From: Arthrobacter sp. UNC362MFTsu5.1
GTDB taxonomy: Bacteria > Actinomycetota > Actinomycetes > Actinomycetales > Micrococcaceae
NCBI RefSeq assembly: GCF_000685965.1
Contig: NZ_JMLE01000021.1
Location: forward strand, 1-64,000
Reading direction: 5' to 3'
Length of the DNA stretch: 64,000 bases
Under the pieces are notes generated by a model, which worked only from the letters and a program-made list of their open reading frames with translations, ran no database searches and was not told where the DNA came from. Both the position numbers and the translations under genes were made by a program. Below are positions 33,378 to 42,009 of this stretch, one piece after another; the stretch's first letter is position 1, and the number at the start of each line of letters is the position of its first letter.

Positions 33378-34693
33378 TTCGCGGAGATCTCTTCGAGCTT
33401 GGCCTGCATGTCGGTCAGCGCGGTGTCCGTGTCTTTTTCGCCGGTGATGGCGGCGTAGGCCTCTTCCTGGATCGCCTTGGTGGTGGCGCCGTACTGCACT
33501 ACCTTCGGGCGGGGCTTGGCGTTGTTCAGGGATTCCAGCAGGGTGGGGAAGAACGGGCGCTTGGCCACGACGGCGGGGTCCTCATAAAGGGAGGCGTAGG
33601 CCGGGGCGCGGGAGCTGAGGGCCAGGCGCTTCTGGGCCTGCTCCTCGCTGGTGAAGAACTTGATGAACTCCAGCGCCGTGCCCTTGTTCGCGGTGAACGG
33701 GGAGACGGCCAGGTTGCGGCCGCCCAGGGTGGAGACGCCGGGGCCGTCGGTGCCCGGGATGGAGGTGATGTCGAACTTGCCGGCCACCTTGCTGGAGCCG
33801 TCGGTCGCGCTCAGGGAGGCGTAGAGGAACGGCCAGTTGCGCAGGAACACCACTTTGCCGTCCTGGAATGCGCGGCGTCCCTGTTCTTCGAGGTAGGTGA
33901 TGGCGTCGGACGGGAACATGCCGTCCTTGAAGCCGTCCACCAGCAGGTTCAGGCCTTTCTTGGCTTCGGCGGTGTTCACCGTGGGCTTGCCCTCGGCGTC
34001 AACGACGGACCCGCCGGCGGAGGCGACGGCCTCGGAGAAGTTGACCGTGAGGGCCTCGTTCTTGTCGAACTGGCCGGTGTAGCAGGACATGCCGGCGGCT
34101 TCGGGAAGGGCCAGGATCTTGACGCAGGCGGCCTTCATCTCGTCCCAGGTCTTGGGCGGGGCGGCGATGCCGGCGGCCTTGAGCAGGTCGGAGCGGAAGT
34201 AGAACAGGGCGCCGTCGGTGTAGTACGGGGCGCCGAAGAGCGTGTCCCGGTAGGTGGCGGCGTTGACGGTGGCGGGGATCATCTGGTCCGCGGGGACGGC
34301 GTCCTCGGGCAGCGGCATGATCCATTTGTTGGCGGCGAACTCGGAGGTCCACACCACGTCCAGGTTGAGCACGCTGAACGTGTCCGACTTGATCTGGGCG
34401 TTCTGGATGAGCTGCTGGCGCTGCTGGTCCGCGGAGTCCGGCAGTTCGATGAACGTGACCTTTTCCTCCGGGTGGGCTGCGTTCCATTCCTCGATGCTCT
34501 TGTTCGCCGCGCCCGAGGCGTCGCGGTTGGAGACGTAGTTGATGGGGCCCTTGCCCTCGAACGCCGCGGCGGCGTTGGCGGTGGCTTTGGGTTCCGACGC
34601 GGATCCGCCGCAGGCCGTGAGCGAGACGGCGGCGGCCGTCACGAGTGCGGTGGTGGTGAGAAGAGTCTGCCAGTTCCGGCTGCGCTGCCTCAT
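33374..34693 (-). CDS. ABC transporter substrate-binding lipoprotein (sugar)
   Basis: The 439-residue protein is an extracellular sugar-binding lipoprotein of the MalE/family-1 type: lipobox LTAC (Cys28), then GPINYVSNRDASGAANKSIEEWNAAHPEEKVTFIELPD and the mid-domain MPLPEDAVPADQM. AAGGAG precedes the ATG. It delivers the substrate to the two adjacent permeases. The neighbouring cytoplasmic alpha-glucosidase suggests the ligand is an alpha-glucoside. Confidence 0.92.
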   Translation of the reverse strand: MRQRSRNWQTLLTTTALVTAAAVSLTACGGSASEPKATANAAAAFEGKGPINYVSNRDASGAANKSIEEWNAAHPEEKVTFIELPDSADQQRQQLIQNAQIKSDTFSVLNLDVVWTSEFAANKWIMPLPEDAVPADQMIPATVNAATYRDTLFGAPYYTDGALFYFRSDLLKAAGIAAPPKTWDEMKAACVKILALPEAAGMSCYTGQFDKNEALTVNFSEAVASAGGSVVDAEGKPTVNTAEAKKGLNLLVDGFKDGMFPSDAITYLEEQGRRAFQDGKVVFLRNWPFLYASLSATDGSSKVAGKFDITSIPGTDGPGVSTLGGRNLAVSPFTANKGTALEFIKFFTSEEQAQKRLALSSRAPAYASLYEDPAVVAKRPFFPTLLESLNNAKPRPKVVQYGATTKAIQEEAYAAITGEKDTDTALTDMQAKLEEISAK

Positions 34694-34834
34694 GTGTTGC
34701 TCCTTCTGGTTTTTGGTTTGGGGTTACGTGGTTGGGGCCCTGTTTCAGGGCACGGGGTTTTAGGCATGGGGGAGTACGACGACGGCGGCACGGTGGTGTG
34801 CCGGCTGTCGCCGGTGGGTGGGGGTTGGGTCTGG

Positions 34835-35812
34835 TTAGTGGTTTAGAGGCGCCGTGGAGCCGCGTTCGATCAGCTGGTGCGGCATGATCTTCGGCCCCAG
34901 GTCGCGGGAACGAAGCAGTTTCTTGACGGCCATCCGGCCCATGTCCTCCAGCGGCTGGGCCACGGTGCTCAGGGGCGGGTGGACGTGCAGGGCAGTGGAG
35001 GTGTTGTCGAAGCCGAGGACGGAGACGTCTTCCGGCACTCTGCGGCCGCGCTTCTGGAGATCGTTCACCACGGCTGCGCCCATCTCGTCGCTCATGGCGA
35101 AGATGGCGGTGAGGTCCGGCTCCTGGCGGAGGAGGTCGTCCAGGCCGGGGGCGCCGCTTTCGTAGAAGAAGCTGCCGGTGGCCGTGACGGGGGTGCATTT
35201 GGCTTCGGCCATGGCGCGGAGGTAGCCGCGCTTCCGGGGTTGTGCCACGTAGATGGAGGCGGGGTCGCCGGTCAGCAGGCCGATGCGGCGGTGGCCGAGC
35301 TTCAGCAGGTGACGGGTTGCGTCGTAGGCTGCCTGTTCGTCGTCGATCGCCACGCTGGGGGAGCCGGACTTGTCGCTGATGGCCACGGAGATGATCGGGA
35401 TGTTCGGCCCCAGCAGCTGCCGCGTTTCGGGGGTGATGACGGCGGAGATGAGGATGACGCCGGCCGCCCGGTAGGTGCGGAGGGTCCGGAGGTAGCCGGC
35501 GATGTAGGCCGACTTGGCCCCGGTGCGGCCCAGCATTACGGCGTAGCCGCGCTCCTGGGCTTCCTGTTCCACGCCCAGCATCACCTGCGAGGCGAGGGCG
35601 TCCGAGACCATGGGTGCCAGCAGGCCGATCACGGAGGTCTGCCGGGTCTTCAGGCCGCGGGCCAGGTAGTCCGTTTCGTAGCTGAGGCTCCGCACCGCGT
35701 CCTCCACGCGCTCGCGGGTTTCGGCGGAGTAGCCCACGAGTCCGTTGACCACCCGCGAGACGGTGGCGGGAGATACGCCGGCGTGCTTGGCGACGTCCCT
35801 GATGGTTACCAC
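34835..35812 (-). CDS. LacI family transcriptional repressor
   Basis: The 325-residue protein starts with the LacI HTH (MVTIRDVAKHAGVSPATVSRVVNG) followed by a YxxE/hinge and a periplasmic-binding-protein-like effector domain (VIGLLAPMVSDALASQ; IFAMSDEMGAAVVNDLQKRG). It is codirectional with the ABC/GH13 operon 141 nt downstream. The GTG start follows GGAG. A concentric inverted repeat upstream (35856-35896) is its probable operator, so it would control itself and possibly the whole operon. Confidence 0.92.
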   Translation of the reverse strand: MVTIRDVAKHAGVSPATVSRVVNGLVGYSAETRERVEDAVRSLSYETDYLARGLKTRQTSVIGLLAPMVSDALASQVMLGVEQEAQERGYAVMLGRTGAKSAYIAGYLRTLRTYRAAGVILISAVITPETRQLLGPNIPIISVAISDKSGSPSVAIDDEQAAYDATRHLLKLGHRRIGLLTGDPASIYVAQPRKRGYLRAMAEAKCTPVTATGSFFYESGAPGLDDLLRQEPDLTAIFAMSDEMGAAVVNDLQKRGRRVPEDVSVLGFDNTSTALHVHPPLSTVAQPLEDMGRMAVKKLLRSRDLGPKIMPHQLIERGSTAPLNH

Positions 35813-35855
35813 TGTTGTTTCTCCTCGCGGGTGTTACGGGCTTCGAAATGCCGAT

Positions 35856-35896
35856 CGAAACCGCTGTTACGCAAACGGTTTACGTAATCGGTTTCG
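35856..35896. promoter_or_regulatory. Concentric inverted repeats: LacI operator
   Basis: A 21-bp near-perfect dyad TTACGCAAAC-G-GTTTACGTAA (35867-35887, one mismatch) lies inside an outer perfect 8-bp pair CGAAACCG (35856-35863) and CGGTTTCG (35889-35896) sharing almost the same centre. It sits 44-84 nt upstream of the lacI GTG. Confidence 0.75.
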
Positions 35897-35962
35897 TGAT
35901 CTGCTGCACCAACACTAAACGGAGGGGAACGGGATTGCTGTACGTTTCGTAAACGGGGTGAC

Positions 35963-35990
35963 CAGGCCCGGTGGTTGGGCCTGTCGAAAC
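35963..35990. terminator. Hairpin within dispersed GTCGAAAC repeat; likely MFS terminator
   Basis: CAGGCCC (35963-35969) and GGGCCTG (35977-35983) form a 7-bp stem around GGTGGTT. The segment GGTGGTTGGGCCTGTCGAAAC matches a repeat seen again at 37844-37865. It lies downstream of the MFS gene (minus strand, ends 36013) and would end its transcript. Confidence 0.6.
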
Positions 35991-36012
35991 TCGGGCTGGG
36001 CGTCGCGGAGCC

Positions 36013-37269
36013 TTACGCCTTGGCCTGCCGTCCGGGAAACGCGGTCCGAAGCTGTGCCCGGAACGTCAGCTCACTTCGCCGGCTGACCGCGATGACGGAG
36101 AGCAGGCCTGTCATCAGCACCACCGCACCGCCGGCCGCCACTGACCATCGGGCGCCGAACTCGGTGCCGATCCACCCCATGAGCGGCGCACCGACGGCGG
36201 TGCCGCCCTGCAGGACGGCCAGGTAGAGGGCCAGCACGCGTCCACGGAACTGCGGTTCCACGGAGAGCTGGATGCTGGTGTTGCAGCTGTTCAGGAACGT
36301 GATGGAGGCCAGTCCCACCGGTATCAGCACTGCGGCGTAGAGCCAGAACGACGGCGACACACTGCCGATCAGGGTGAAAAACCCGAGTCCCAGGGCGCCG
36401 CCGAGCATGAAGCGCAGCCGGGGGCCGGACCGGCGGGCGGCGAGCAGGGCTCCGGCCAGGGTTCCGACGGCCATGATGGAACCCAGCAGCCCGAATTCCC
36501 CCGGTCCCGCCCCGAACACCGCGGTGGACATCAGGGCGTTGGTGATGGGGAAATTCATGCCGAAGGCACCAAGGACCCCCACCATGACAAGGATGAGCAC
36601 CAGGTCCGGCCGGCTCCGAACGTAGCGCAGGCCCTCGACAACCTGGTGCTTGCCGCGGACTGCCAGCGTGGTCGGGGCAAGCTCCGAGGTGCGGATCCGG
36701 AACAGCGAGATGATGACGGCGGCGAAGCTGGCCGCGTTGATGAGGAACACCGGGCCTGTTCCCACCCAGGCAATGAGGACGCCGGCGATGGCGGGACCGG
36801 TGAGGCGTGCCGTGTTGAAGGATGCGGAGTTCAACGCGACCGCGTTGGCCACCTTGTCCCGACCCACCAGTTCCGAGACGAACGACTGGCGGGCGGGTGC
36901 GTCAATGGCGCTGGCCAGTCCCAGGCACAGTGCCGCCAGGTAGGCGTGCCACAACTGGGCGGTGCCGGTGACCACCAGGAGTCCGATGGCCAGCCCGCAG
37001 AGACCCATCGCCAGCTGGGTCCACAGCAGGATCAGGCGTTTGCGGTGCCGGTCTGCGAGGACGCCGCCGTAGGGGCCAAGGAGCAGCATGGGCAGGAACT
37101 GCAGGCCGGTGGTGATGCCGACGGCGGTGCCGGAATGGTTGGTGAGGACGGTCAGTACCAGCCAGTCCTGCGCGATTCGCTGCATCCAGGTCCCGATGTT
37201 GGAGACAAGTGCCCCTCCCGCCCACAGCCGGTAGTTGGGGTTCTCTAGGGCCTGGAACATGGCGCTCAT
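36013..37269 (-). CDS. MFS transporter (EmrB/Bcr-like, MarR-associated)
   Basis: The 418-residue protein has 12 TM segments with MFS loop LLGPYGGVLADRHRKRLIL (motif A, D-R-H-R-K-R) and a typical enterobactin-exporter-like N-terminal LWAGGALVSNIGTWMQRIAQDWLVL. Its ATG overlaps the MarR stop (ATGA), a close pair. MarR-controlled pumps usually export toxic compounds; the substrate is unknown. Confidence 0.92.
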   Translation of the reverse strand: MSAMFQALENPNYRLWAGGALVSNIGTWMQRIAQDWLVLTVLTNHSGTAVGITTGLQFLPMLLLGPYGGVLADRHRKRLILLWTQLAMGLCGLAIGLLVVTGTAQLWHAYLAALCLGLASAIDAPARQSFVSELVGRDKVANAVALNSASFNTARLTGPAIAGVLIAWVGTGPVFLINAASFAAVIISLFRIRTSELAPTTLAVRGKHQVVEGLRYVRSRPDLVLILVMVGVLGAFGMNFPITNALMSTAVFGAGPGEFGLLGSIMAVGTLAGALLAARRSGPRLRFMLGGALGLGFFTLIGSVSPSFWLYAAVLIPVGLASITFLNSCNTSIQLSVEPQFRGRVLALYLAVLQGGTAVGAPLMGWIGTEFGARWSVAAGGAVVLMTGLLSVIAVSRRSELTFRAQLRTAFPGRQAKA

Positions 37270-37733
37270 TTGGCGCTCAGCTGCTGCATGAGGTGGGCTG
37301 CGCGGCTCAGGATACGGCGGTCCTCGTCGCTCAGGCCGGCCACACGCTGGGCCAGCCAGGCGGTCCGCTGCTCACGCGCCTCGGCCAGGATGGCCGCGCC
37401 GGCCGGGGTGATTCCCACCTGGACCTGGCGGCCGTCCAGCGGATGCGCATTCCGGGTGACGAATCCTTGCTCAGTGAGGCCGTTGACGATCCGGGTCATG
37501 GACGGCGCCTGTACGTGCTCGCGTTCCGCCAGTTCGCGGAGGGTCTGCGGGCCGCCGCCGTTCAGTTGGGCCAGGACCGTGTACTGACCCGGCGTGATGA
37601 CGTCGCCGGTTGCCTCGACGCGGAGCCTGCGGGAAGTGCGCATCACCGCCGTCCGTAGGTCGATGGCCAGAATATCGGGCTTGATGCTGTCCGTTGCCTC
37701 GCTGCCCGTGGGCTCCGTGTTCGTTGTCATCAC
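37266..37733 (-). CDS. MarR family transcriptional regulator
   Basis: The 155-residue protein has the MarR winged HTH: LRVEATGDVITPGQYTVLAQLNGGGPQTLRELAEREHVQAPSMTRIVNGLTEQGFVTRN (residues 36-94 overall) with the wing HPLDGRQVQVGITPAG. It is the first gene of an operon with the MFS pump. The promoter region holds two adjacent 13-bp palindromes that fit a MarR dimer pair, so it probably represses its own operon until an inhibitor is bound. Confidence 0.93.
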   Translation of the reverse strand: MMTTNTEPTGSEATDSIKPDILAIDLRTAVMRTSRRLRVEATGDVITPGQYTVLAQLNGGGPQTLRELAEREHVQAPSMTRIVNGLTEQGFVTRNAHPLDGRQVQVGITPAGAAILAEAREQRTAWLAQRVAGLSDEDRRILSRAAHLMQQLSAK

Positions 37734-37758
37734 TGTGTGGTGCGCCTCCCGAATTTAC

Positions 37759-37784
37759 TTAGCACTGCTAATTAGCTCTGCTAA
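37759..37784. promoter_or_regulatory. Tandem MarR operators
   Basis: TTAGCACTGCTAA (37759-37771) and TTAGCTCTGCTAA (37772-37784) are directly adjacent. Each is a perfect TTAGC-NNN-GCTAA palindrome. They lie 26-51 nt upstream of the marR start on the minus strand. Confidence 0.85.
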
Positions 37785-37841
37785 CCATTATGCTCCGGTG
37801 CGTCGGACGCGGCAAGCAGGTGCGATAAAGGACACTGTGAA

Positions 37842-37867
37842 GCGGTGGTTGAGCCTGTCGAAACCGC
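37842..37867. repeat. Dispersed repeat copy (GGTTGAGCCTGTCGAAACC type)
   Basis: GGTGGTTGAGCCTGTCGAAA (start at 37844) is flanked by GCGG/CCGC arms. A second copy (one base different) lies at 35969-35990. The motif is common between Arthrobacter genes, by general knowledge. The sequence next to it (37872-37891) can form a GGCGCCG stem overlapping the end of the DUF1801 gene. Confidence 0.6.
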
Positions 37868-37878
37868 GACGGCGCCGG

Positions 37879-38274
37879 CTACTCGGCGCCTTTGAGCTTC
37901 CGCCAGCCACCGGCCCGGTTGTTGGCGATGATGGCCCGGAACATCTCGCCGAGTGCTTCCTCGTTCACGGACTCGCCTTCGTGGAAGGCAACGGTGCGGG
38001 CCGTCTTGTTGGTGTGCCCGGCGGTGATGATGCCGTGCGGATCGGGGACGATGCCGCCGTCGTACATAAAGACGTTGACATGGTCCTTCGCCGCAAGGAG
38101 GGCGCAGATGTTGCCGTCCAGGACGAAGTAGGGCTGGACCGTCCGCTTGATGGTTTCCTCAACGTCGGGATCTGCAGCGTGGACCAGGTCGCGGACCTGC
38201 CGGCAGATGGCTTGCTGCCAACCCGGGAGCGCGTCGATGTAGTGGTCCACGCGCGGGTCTTTGGTGTACTCCAT
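37879..38274 (-). CDS. DUF1801 family protein
   Basis: The 131-residue protein has the DUF1801 (YdhG-like) form: MEYTKDPRVDHYIDALPGWQQAICRQVRDLVHAADPDVEETIKRTVQPYFVLDGNICAL covers residues 1-59 and FMYDGGIVPDPHGIITAG the centre. The family has an iron-cofactor-like fold of unknown function. The stop codon sits in the loop of a GGCGCC hairpin that may act as terminator. Confidence 0.85.
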   Translation of the reverse strand: MEYTKDPRVDHYIDALPGWQQAICRQVRDLVHAADPDVEETIKRTVQPYFVLDGNICALLAAKDHVNVFMYDGGIVPDPHGIITAGHTNKTARTVAFHEGESVNEEALGEMFRAIIANNRAGGWRKLKGAE

Positions 38275-38290
38275 CGCCGAGTTCGTGGCC

Positions 38291-38833
38291 TCAGCCGCCC
38301 GTGACCTGTTCGCCCGTGACCTGCTCGCGGGTGACCTGATCCTGCAGTATCTGTTCGCGCAGGATGTCGGCGTGCCCGCAGTGCTGGGCGAGCTCCCGCA
38401 GCATGTGCAGGTACACCCAGCGCAGCGGCAGCGGGCCGCGGCGGTTGCCGCGGAGCACGTCGTCGAGCTCTATTGCTGACGTGGCGAGGCGGGAGGCCTC
38501 GCAGGCGTCGAGGTGGGCCTGCCGCACGGATGCGATGGTGTCCTGGTCGTCGAGGATGAACGACTCATCCGGGGTGGCCGGGATGCCGATTTCGGCACGG
38601 GACCGGCAAGTGATGGCTTCGTCGAACCAGACCTTTTCCACGAACGTGGCATGCTTCACCAGGCCCAGCAGGGTGGTCCGCGACGGCACCAGGGAGCGGC
38701 GCGCCTGTTCCTCGGTCAGTCCGTCCAGACAGGAGTTGAGCATGCTGCGGTGCTCATTGAGGAAGGCCTCGAACTGGACACGGACGGGTTCATGGAGGAC
38801 GTCTTCTGCGAACGTGGCGGGGAGGGGAGGCAT
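38291..38833 (-). CDS. DinB family protein (DUF664)
   Basis: The 180-residue protein is a four-helix DinB/YfiT-like bundle: RVQFEAFLNEHRSMLNSCLDGLTEEQARRSLVPSRTTLLGLVKHATFVEKVWF (residues 20-72) and LPLRWVYLHMLRELAQHCGHADILREQIL. The His residues (KHATFVE, QHCGHAD) match the metal-binding triad of DinB proteins. The tail REQVTGEQVTGG is repetitive. Relatives include thiol-dependent S-transferases using mycothiol or bacillithiol; this one could be such an enzyme. ATG 38833 was chosen; a 12-codon upstream extension lacks a site. Confidence 0.85.
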   Translation of the reverse strand: MPPLPATFAEDVLHEPVRVQFEAFLNEHRSMLNSCLDGLTEEQARRSLVPSRTTLLGLVKHATFVEKVWFDEAITCRSRAEIGIPATPDESFILDDQDTIASVRQAHLDACEASRLATSAIELDDVLRGNRRGPLPLRWVYLHMLRELAQHCGHADILREQILQDQVTREQVTGEQVTGG

Positions 38834-38915
38834 GGGTGAAGTATTGCAAGGCCGCAGGTGCCGGGGCAACGGCTATGGAAAGGGCGCTACTACGGGGCGG
38901 GGTTACTGGGTCAAG

Positions 38916-39239
38916 CTACTGCGCCGAACGGCGGTTGCGGGCCTGGCGTACCAGTTGGCTGAACGCGATCACGAAGACCGCCTCGATCAGCACCATCAGT
39001 GCGAGCAGCAGCCACTGCCCCTCGCTGATGAAAAAGATGGCGCCGGTGAGGACCAGCACTGTTCCGAGGATCAGCGCGTACACGGCGAAGCCGATGGCCA
39101 CCTTGGCGCTGCGCACGCCCGTGCGGAAGCCAAAGCCCAGCGGCTGGCCTCCTGGTAATCCCTCGACGCGGTCGGGGCCGGCGGGTGGGAGCCTGTCGAA
39201 CTCTTCCCACGGGTCCCGTGCCTGATCCTGGTCCGTCAT
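38916..39239 (-). CDS. Small two-TM membrane protein
   Basis: The 107-residue protein has an acidic and Pro-rich N-terminal cytoplasmic segment and two TM helices (IGFAVYALILGTVLVLTGAIF and LLLALMVLIEAVFVIAFSQLV). The region RTGVRSAKVAI precedes TM1. It has no known domain. ATG 39239 (MTDQDQ) was chosen because GGAG sits just upstream. The gap of 82 nt to the DinB gene is without a gene. Function unknown. Confidence 0.65.
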   Translation of the reverse strand: MTDQDQARDPWEEFDRLPPAGPDRVEGLPGGQPLGFGFRTGVRSAKVAIGFAVYALILGTVLVLTGAIFFISEGQWLLLALMVLIEAVFVIAFSQLVRQARNRRSAQ

Positions 39240-39353
39240 AACTCCATTATCCCGCGCATCCTGTCCGGGCATCCGGTCCGCAGCCCGGCCCTATCCTGCA
39301 CCGCAGCTTCCGTGCGAGCATGGGCCTCACCGACACTCCTTGAAGGGTCAAAA

Positions 39354-39854
39354 ATGAAATCCTACGAACTGCTGCTGGACGCTTTCGGCCGGATCCGGGA
39401 GGTTGTGGCGGACACGCTTGAATGGGTGGACGAGGACGTTCTGGTCCGCCGGCCCTCGGGCACCGGAAACCCGATTGTGTGGCTGATCTGGCACCTTGGC
39501 CGGGTGGAGGATGCGCAGGTCGCCGCGGCGGCGGGCCTGGAACAGGTGTGGATTTCGCAGGGTTTCGTGGACCGCTTCAACCTGCCGCTCCGCGAGCGCG
39601 ACACGGGGTACGGCCATTCGAGCGTGCAGGTTGATTCGGTGAGGGCCACGCCGGAACTGCTGCTGGAATACTACGACGCGGTCCACCGGCAGACCGCGGA
39701 CTTCCTGCAGACCCTCGGCGATGAGGACCTTGACCGCATCGTCGACACCCGCTGGGACCCGCCCGTCACCCTCGGGGTGCGGCTGGTCAGCACGATTGCC
39801 GACTGCCTCCAGCACGTCGGGCAGGCCGCGTACGCCAAAGGCTTGAAGCACTGA
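39354..39854 (+). CDS. DinB/DUF664 family protein
   Basis: The 166-residue protein is a DinB-like four-helix bundle with metal-site His residues in the order WLIWHLGRVED (first), DRFNLPLRERDTGYGHSS (second) and ADCLQHVGQAAYAKGL (third). It is related to the 38291 product only at the family level. The family includes mycothiol-dependent transferases; substrate unknown. The TGAAGGGTCAAAA leader precedes ATG 39354. Confidence 0.85.
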   Translation: MKSYELLLDAFGRIREVVADTLEWVDEDVLVRRPSGTGNPIVWLIWHLGRVEDAQVAAAAGLEQVWISQGFVDRFNLPLRERDTGYGHSSVQVDSVRATPELLLEYYDAVHRQTADFLQTLGDEDLDRIVDTRWDPPVTLGVRLVSTIADCLQHVGQAAYAKGLKH

Positions 39855-39959
39855 GGTTCATTGATGTGCCCGGGCCTCGGTGCGAAGATGGGTGAAGCAC
39901 TACCAAGCCAATGATGGCGCCACGGGGGATGACGCATGACCTCCCTTGGAGGATTGAAG

Positions 39960-41468
39960 ATGCAGCCCCAAAAGATACGCCGCCTGCGCATCGCGGACAT
40001 CAATGTTGTGGACCACCCGACGCTGAAGAAGGCATTGGGCGGGACCATCGTCGGCAACACCATGGAATGGTACGACGTCGGTGTGTTCGGTTATCTGATC
40101 ACCACCATGGGCCCGGTGTTCCTGCCCGAAGCGGACAAGGCGGTGCAGAACCTGTTCCTGCTCGGGACCTTCGGCGCAACGTTCATCGCCCGGCCCCTAG
40201 GCGGTATTTTCTTCGGCTGGCTGGGCGACAAGATCGGCCGGCAGAAGGTTCTGGCCATGACCCTGATGATGATGGCGGCGGCCACCTTCGTCGTCGGGCT
40301 TCTGCCGGGTTACGCGGTCCTGGGCATCTGGGCCGCCGTCCTTCTGGTGGTCACCAAACTGGTGCAGGGGTTCTCCACCGGCGGCGAGTATTCGGGAGCC
40401 ACCACGTTCGTTTGTGAACATTCCCCGGACAACCGCCGCGGCTTCTTCGTCAGCTTCCTGGACATGGGCAGCTACCTCGGCTTCGCGCTGGGCGCCGCAC
40501 TGGTATCCGGGCTCCAGCTGATCCTTGGGCAGCCGCAGATGGAAGCCTGGGGGTGGCGCATCCCGTTCCTGATCGCGGGTCCGCTGGGCATCGTGGCCAT
40601 CTACTTCCGCATGAAGATCGAGGAGTCGCCCGCCTTCAAAGCCACGCAGGAGGCGGAAGCCGTGGCCGCCAGCCACCACGAGACAGGCGACGACCTGCGC
40701 CCCGTCGGCCCGGTGGGGATCTTCAAGGACCACTGGCGCCGCATCGTGCTGGCCATGATCCTCGTGGCCGCCGGCAACACCGTGGGCTATGCGCTCACGT
40801 CCTACATGCCCACGTACCTCACCACCAACAAGGGCTACGACGAGATCCATGGCACGCTGCTGACCGTTCCGGTGTTGGTGGCCATGTCGCTCTGCATTCC
40901 GCTGACGGGCCGCCTCTCGGACAGGATCGGCCGCCGCCCGGTGCTGTGGATCGGGGCCGTCAGCACGGTGGTCCTGGCGCTTCCCGCGTTCCTGCTGATC
41001 TCGGTGGGAACCGTTCCCGCCACGCTCGCCGGCCTGGCCATGGTCGCATTTCCGGTGGCGTTCTTTGTTGCCATTCTCGCGTCGGCGCTGCCGGCATTGT
41101 TCCCCACAGCGCACCGATACTCTGCCATGGGCATCGCCTACAACTTCGCGGTGGCGATCTTCGGCGGCACCGCCCCGTTCATTATCGCGGCGCTCATCCA
41201 GGCGACAGGCAATGACCTGATGCCGGCGTTCTACCTGATGGCGACGTCGGCCGTCGCGGCGGTCGCCATCTACTTCCTGCCGGAATCCGCCCGCCGGCAC
41301 CTGCCCGGGTCGATGCCCAGCGTGGACTCGGACGAGGCAGCCCGCGAACTGGTGGCCACCCAGGATGAGAACCCGCTGCTGGACATGGACAGCCTGCCGT
41401 TCGACAGCAGCTACGAAGCTGCGCGGGCGTCGCACTCCGGTAAGCCGGGCACGACGACGGGTGGTTGA
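39960..41468 (+). CDS. MHS-family MFS transporter (proline/betaine/alpha-ketoglutarate type)
   Basis: The protein has about 502 residues and 12 TM segments. MHS-family signature: GGTIVGNTMEWYDVGVFGYL at the first helix and FLLGTFGATFIARPLGGIFFGWLGDKIGRQK, the loop 2-3 motif. Relatives carry osmolytes, organic acids or shikimate with protons. The start is ATG 39960 after TTGGAGG; an in-frame ATG at 39936 is also possible. The C-terminal 50 residues are acidic. Confidence 0.9.
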   Translation: MQPQKIRRLRIADINVVDHPTLKKALGGTIVGNTMEWYDVGVFGYLITTMGPVFLPEADKAVQNLFLLGTFGATFIARPLGGIFFGWLGDKIGRQKVLAMTLMMMAAATFVVGLLPGYAVLGIWAAVLLVVTKLVQGFSTGGEYSGATTFVCEHSPDNRRGFFVSFLDMGSYLGFALGAALVSGLQLILGQPQMEAWGWRIPFLIAGPLGIVAIYFRMKIEESPAFKATQEAEAVAASHHETGDDLRPVGPVGIFKDHWRRIVLAMILVAAGNTVGYALTSYMPTYLTTNKGYDEIHGTLLTVPVLVAMSLCIPLTGRLSDRIGRRPVLWIGAVSTVVLALPAFLLISVGTVPATLAGLAMVAFPVAFFVAILASALPALFPTAHRYSAMGIAYNFAVAIFGGTAPFIIAALIQATGNDLMPAFYLMATSAVAAVAIYFLPESARRHLPGSMPSVDSDEAARELVATQDENPLLDMDSLPFDSSYEAARASHSGKPGTTTGG

Positions 41469-41487
41469 GTGAGCGGGCCTGGCTGAG

Positions 41488-41955
41488 TCAGCCGCGGCTT
41501 TCCAGCACTGCCTGCAGTTTCTCGAACGACTCTGTCCAGCCGCCGCGGTGCAGGGCCAGCCGCTCCTCCGACAGGAACGGCCCCTGCGAGAGCGCCAGCC
41601 GCGTGCCGCTGCCGGCAGAATGGAGGGAGAGGTCGACGACGGTCTTCCGGTCGTCCGGCGTGGGTTCCTCCCATTCGAAGGTGTACACAAGGCGCCAGGG
41701 CGGATCGACTTCGAGGAACTCGCCCGACAGGTGGAACGGTTCGCCGTCCGGCGGTGCCATCCGGAAGCGGTAGCGGCCGCCCTCCGTGAGGTTGAGCTCG
41801 ACGGCGGGAATGGTGAAGCCGTGCGGACCCCACCACTGCGCCAGTTCGGCCGGCTCCGTCAGCATCCTGAAGATCCCTTCCGGAGGAGCAGCAAACGTGG
41901 TCTCCAGGTTCAGGACCAGCGCGCCGGTTTCCGCGTTCCCGGTTTCCTCGGTCAT
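41488..41955 (-). CDS. SRPBCC (AHSA1-like) domain protein
   Basis: The 155-residue protein is an activator-of-Hsp90/START-like domain: LVLNLETTFAAPPEGIFRMLTEPAELAQWWGPHGFTIPAVELNLTEGGRYRFRM (residues 11-64) and LSEERLALHRGGWTESFEKLQAVLESRG at the end. It has no helix-turn-helix, in contrast to the ArsR fusion at 28958. It probably binds a small hydrophobic molecule. Position alone says nothing of its role. Confidence 0.9.
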   Translation of the reverse strand: MTEETGNAETGALVLNLETTFAAPPEGIFRMLTEPAELAQWWGPHGFTIPAVELNLTEGGRYRFRMAPPDGEPFHLSGEFLEVDPPWRLVYTFEWEEPTPDDRKTVVDLSLHSAGSGTRLALSQGPFLSEERLALHRGGWTESFEKLQAVLESRG

Positions 41956-42009
41956 TGCTCAACTCTGGCACCCGGCGGACGCTGACGGAAGGGCAGCGGA
42001 CCAACCCCG

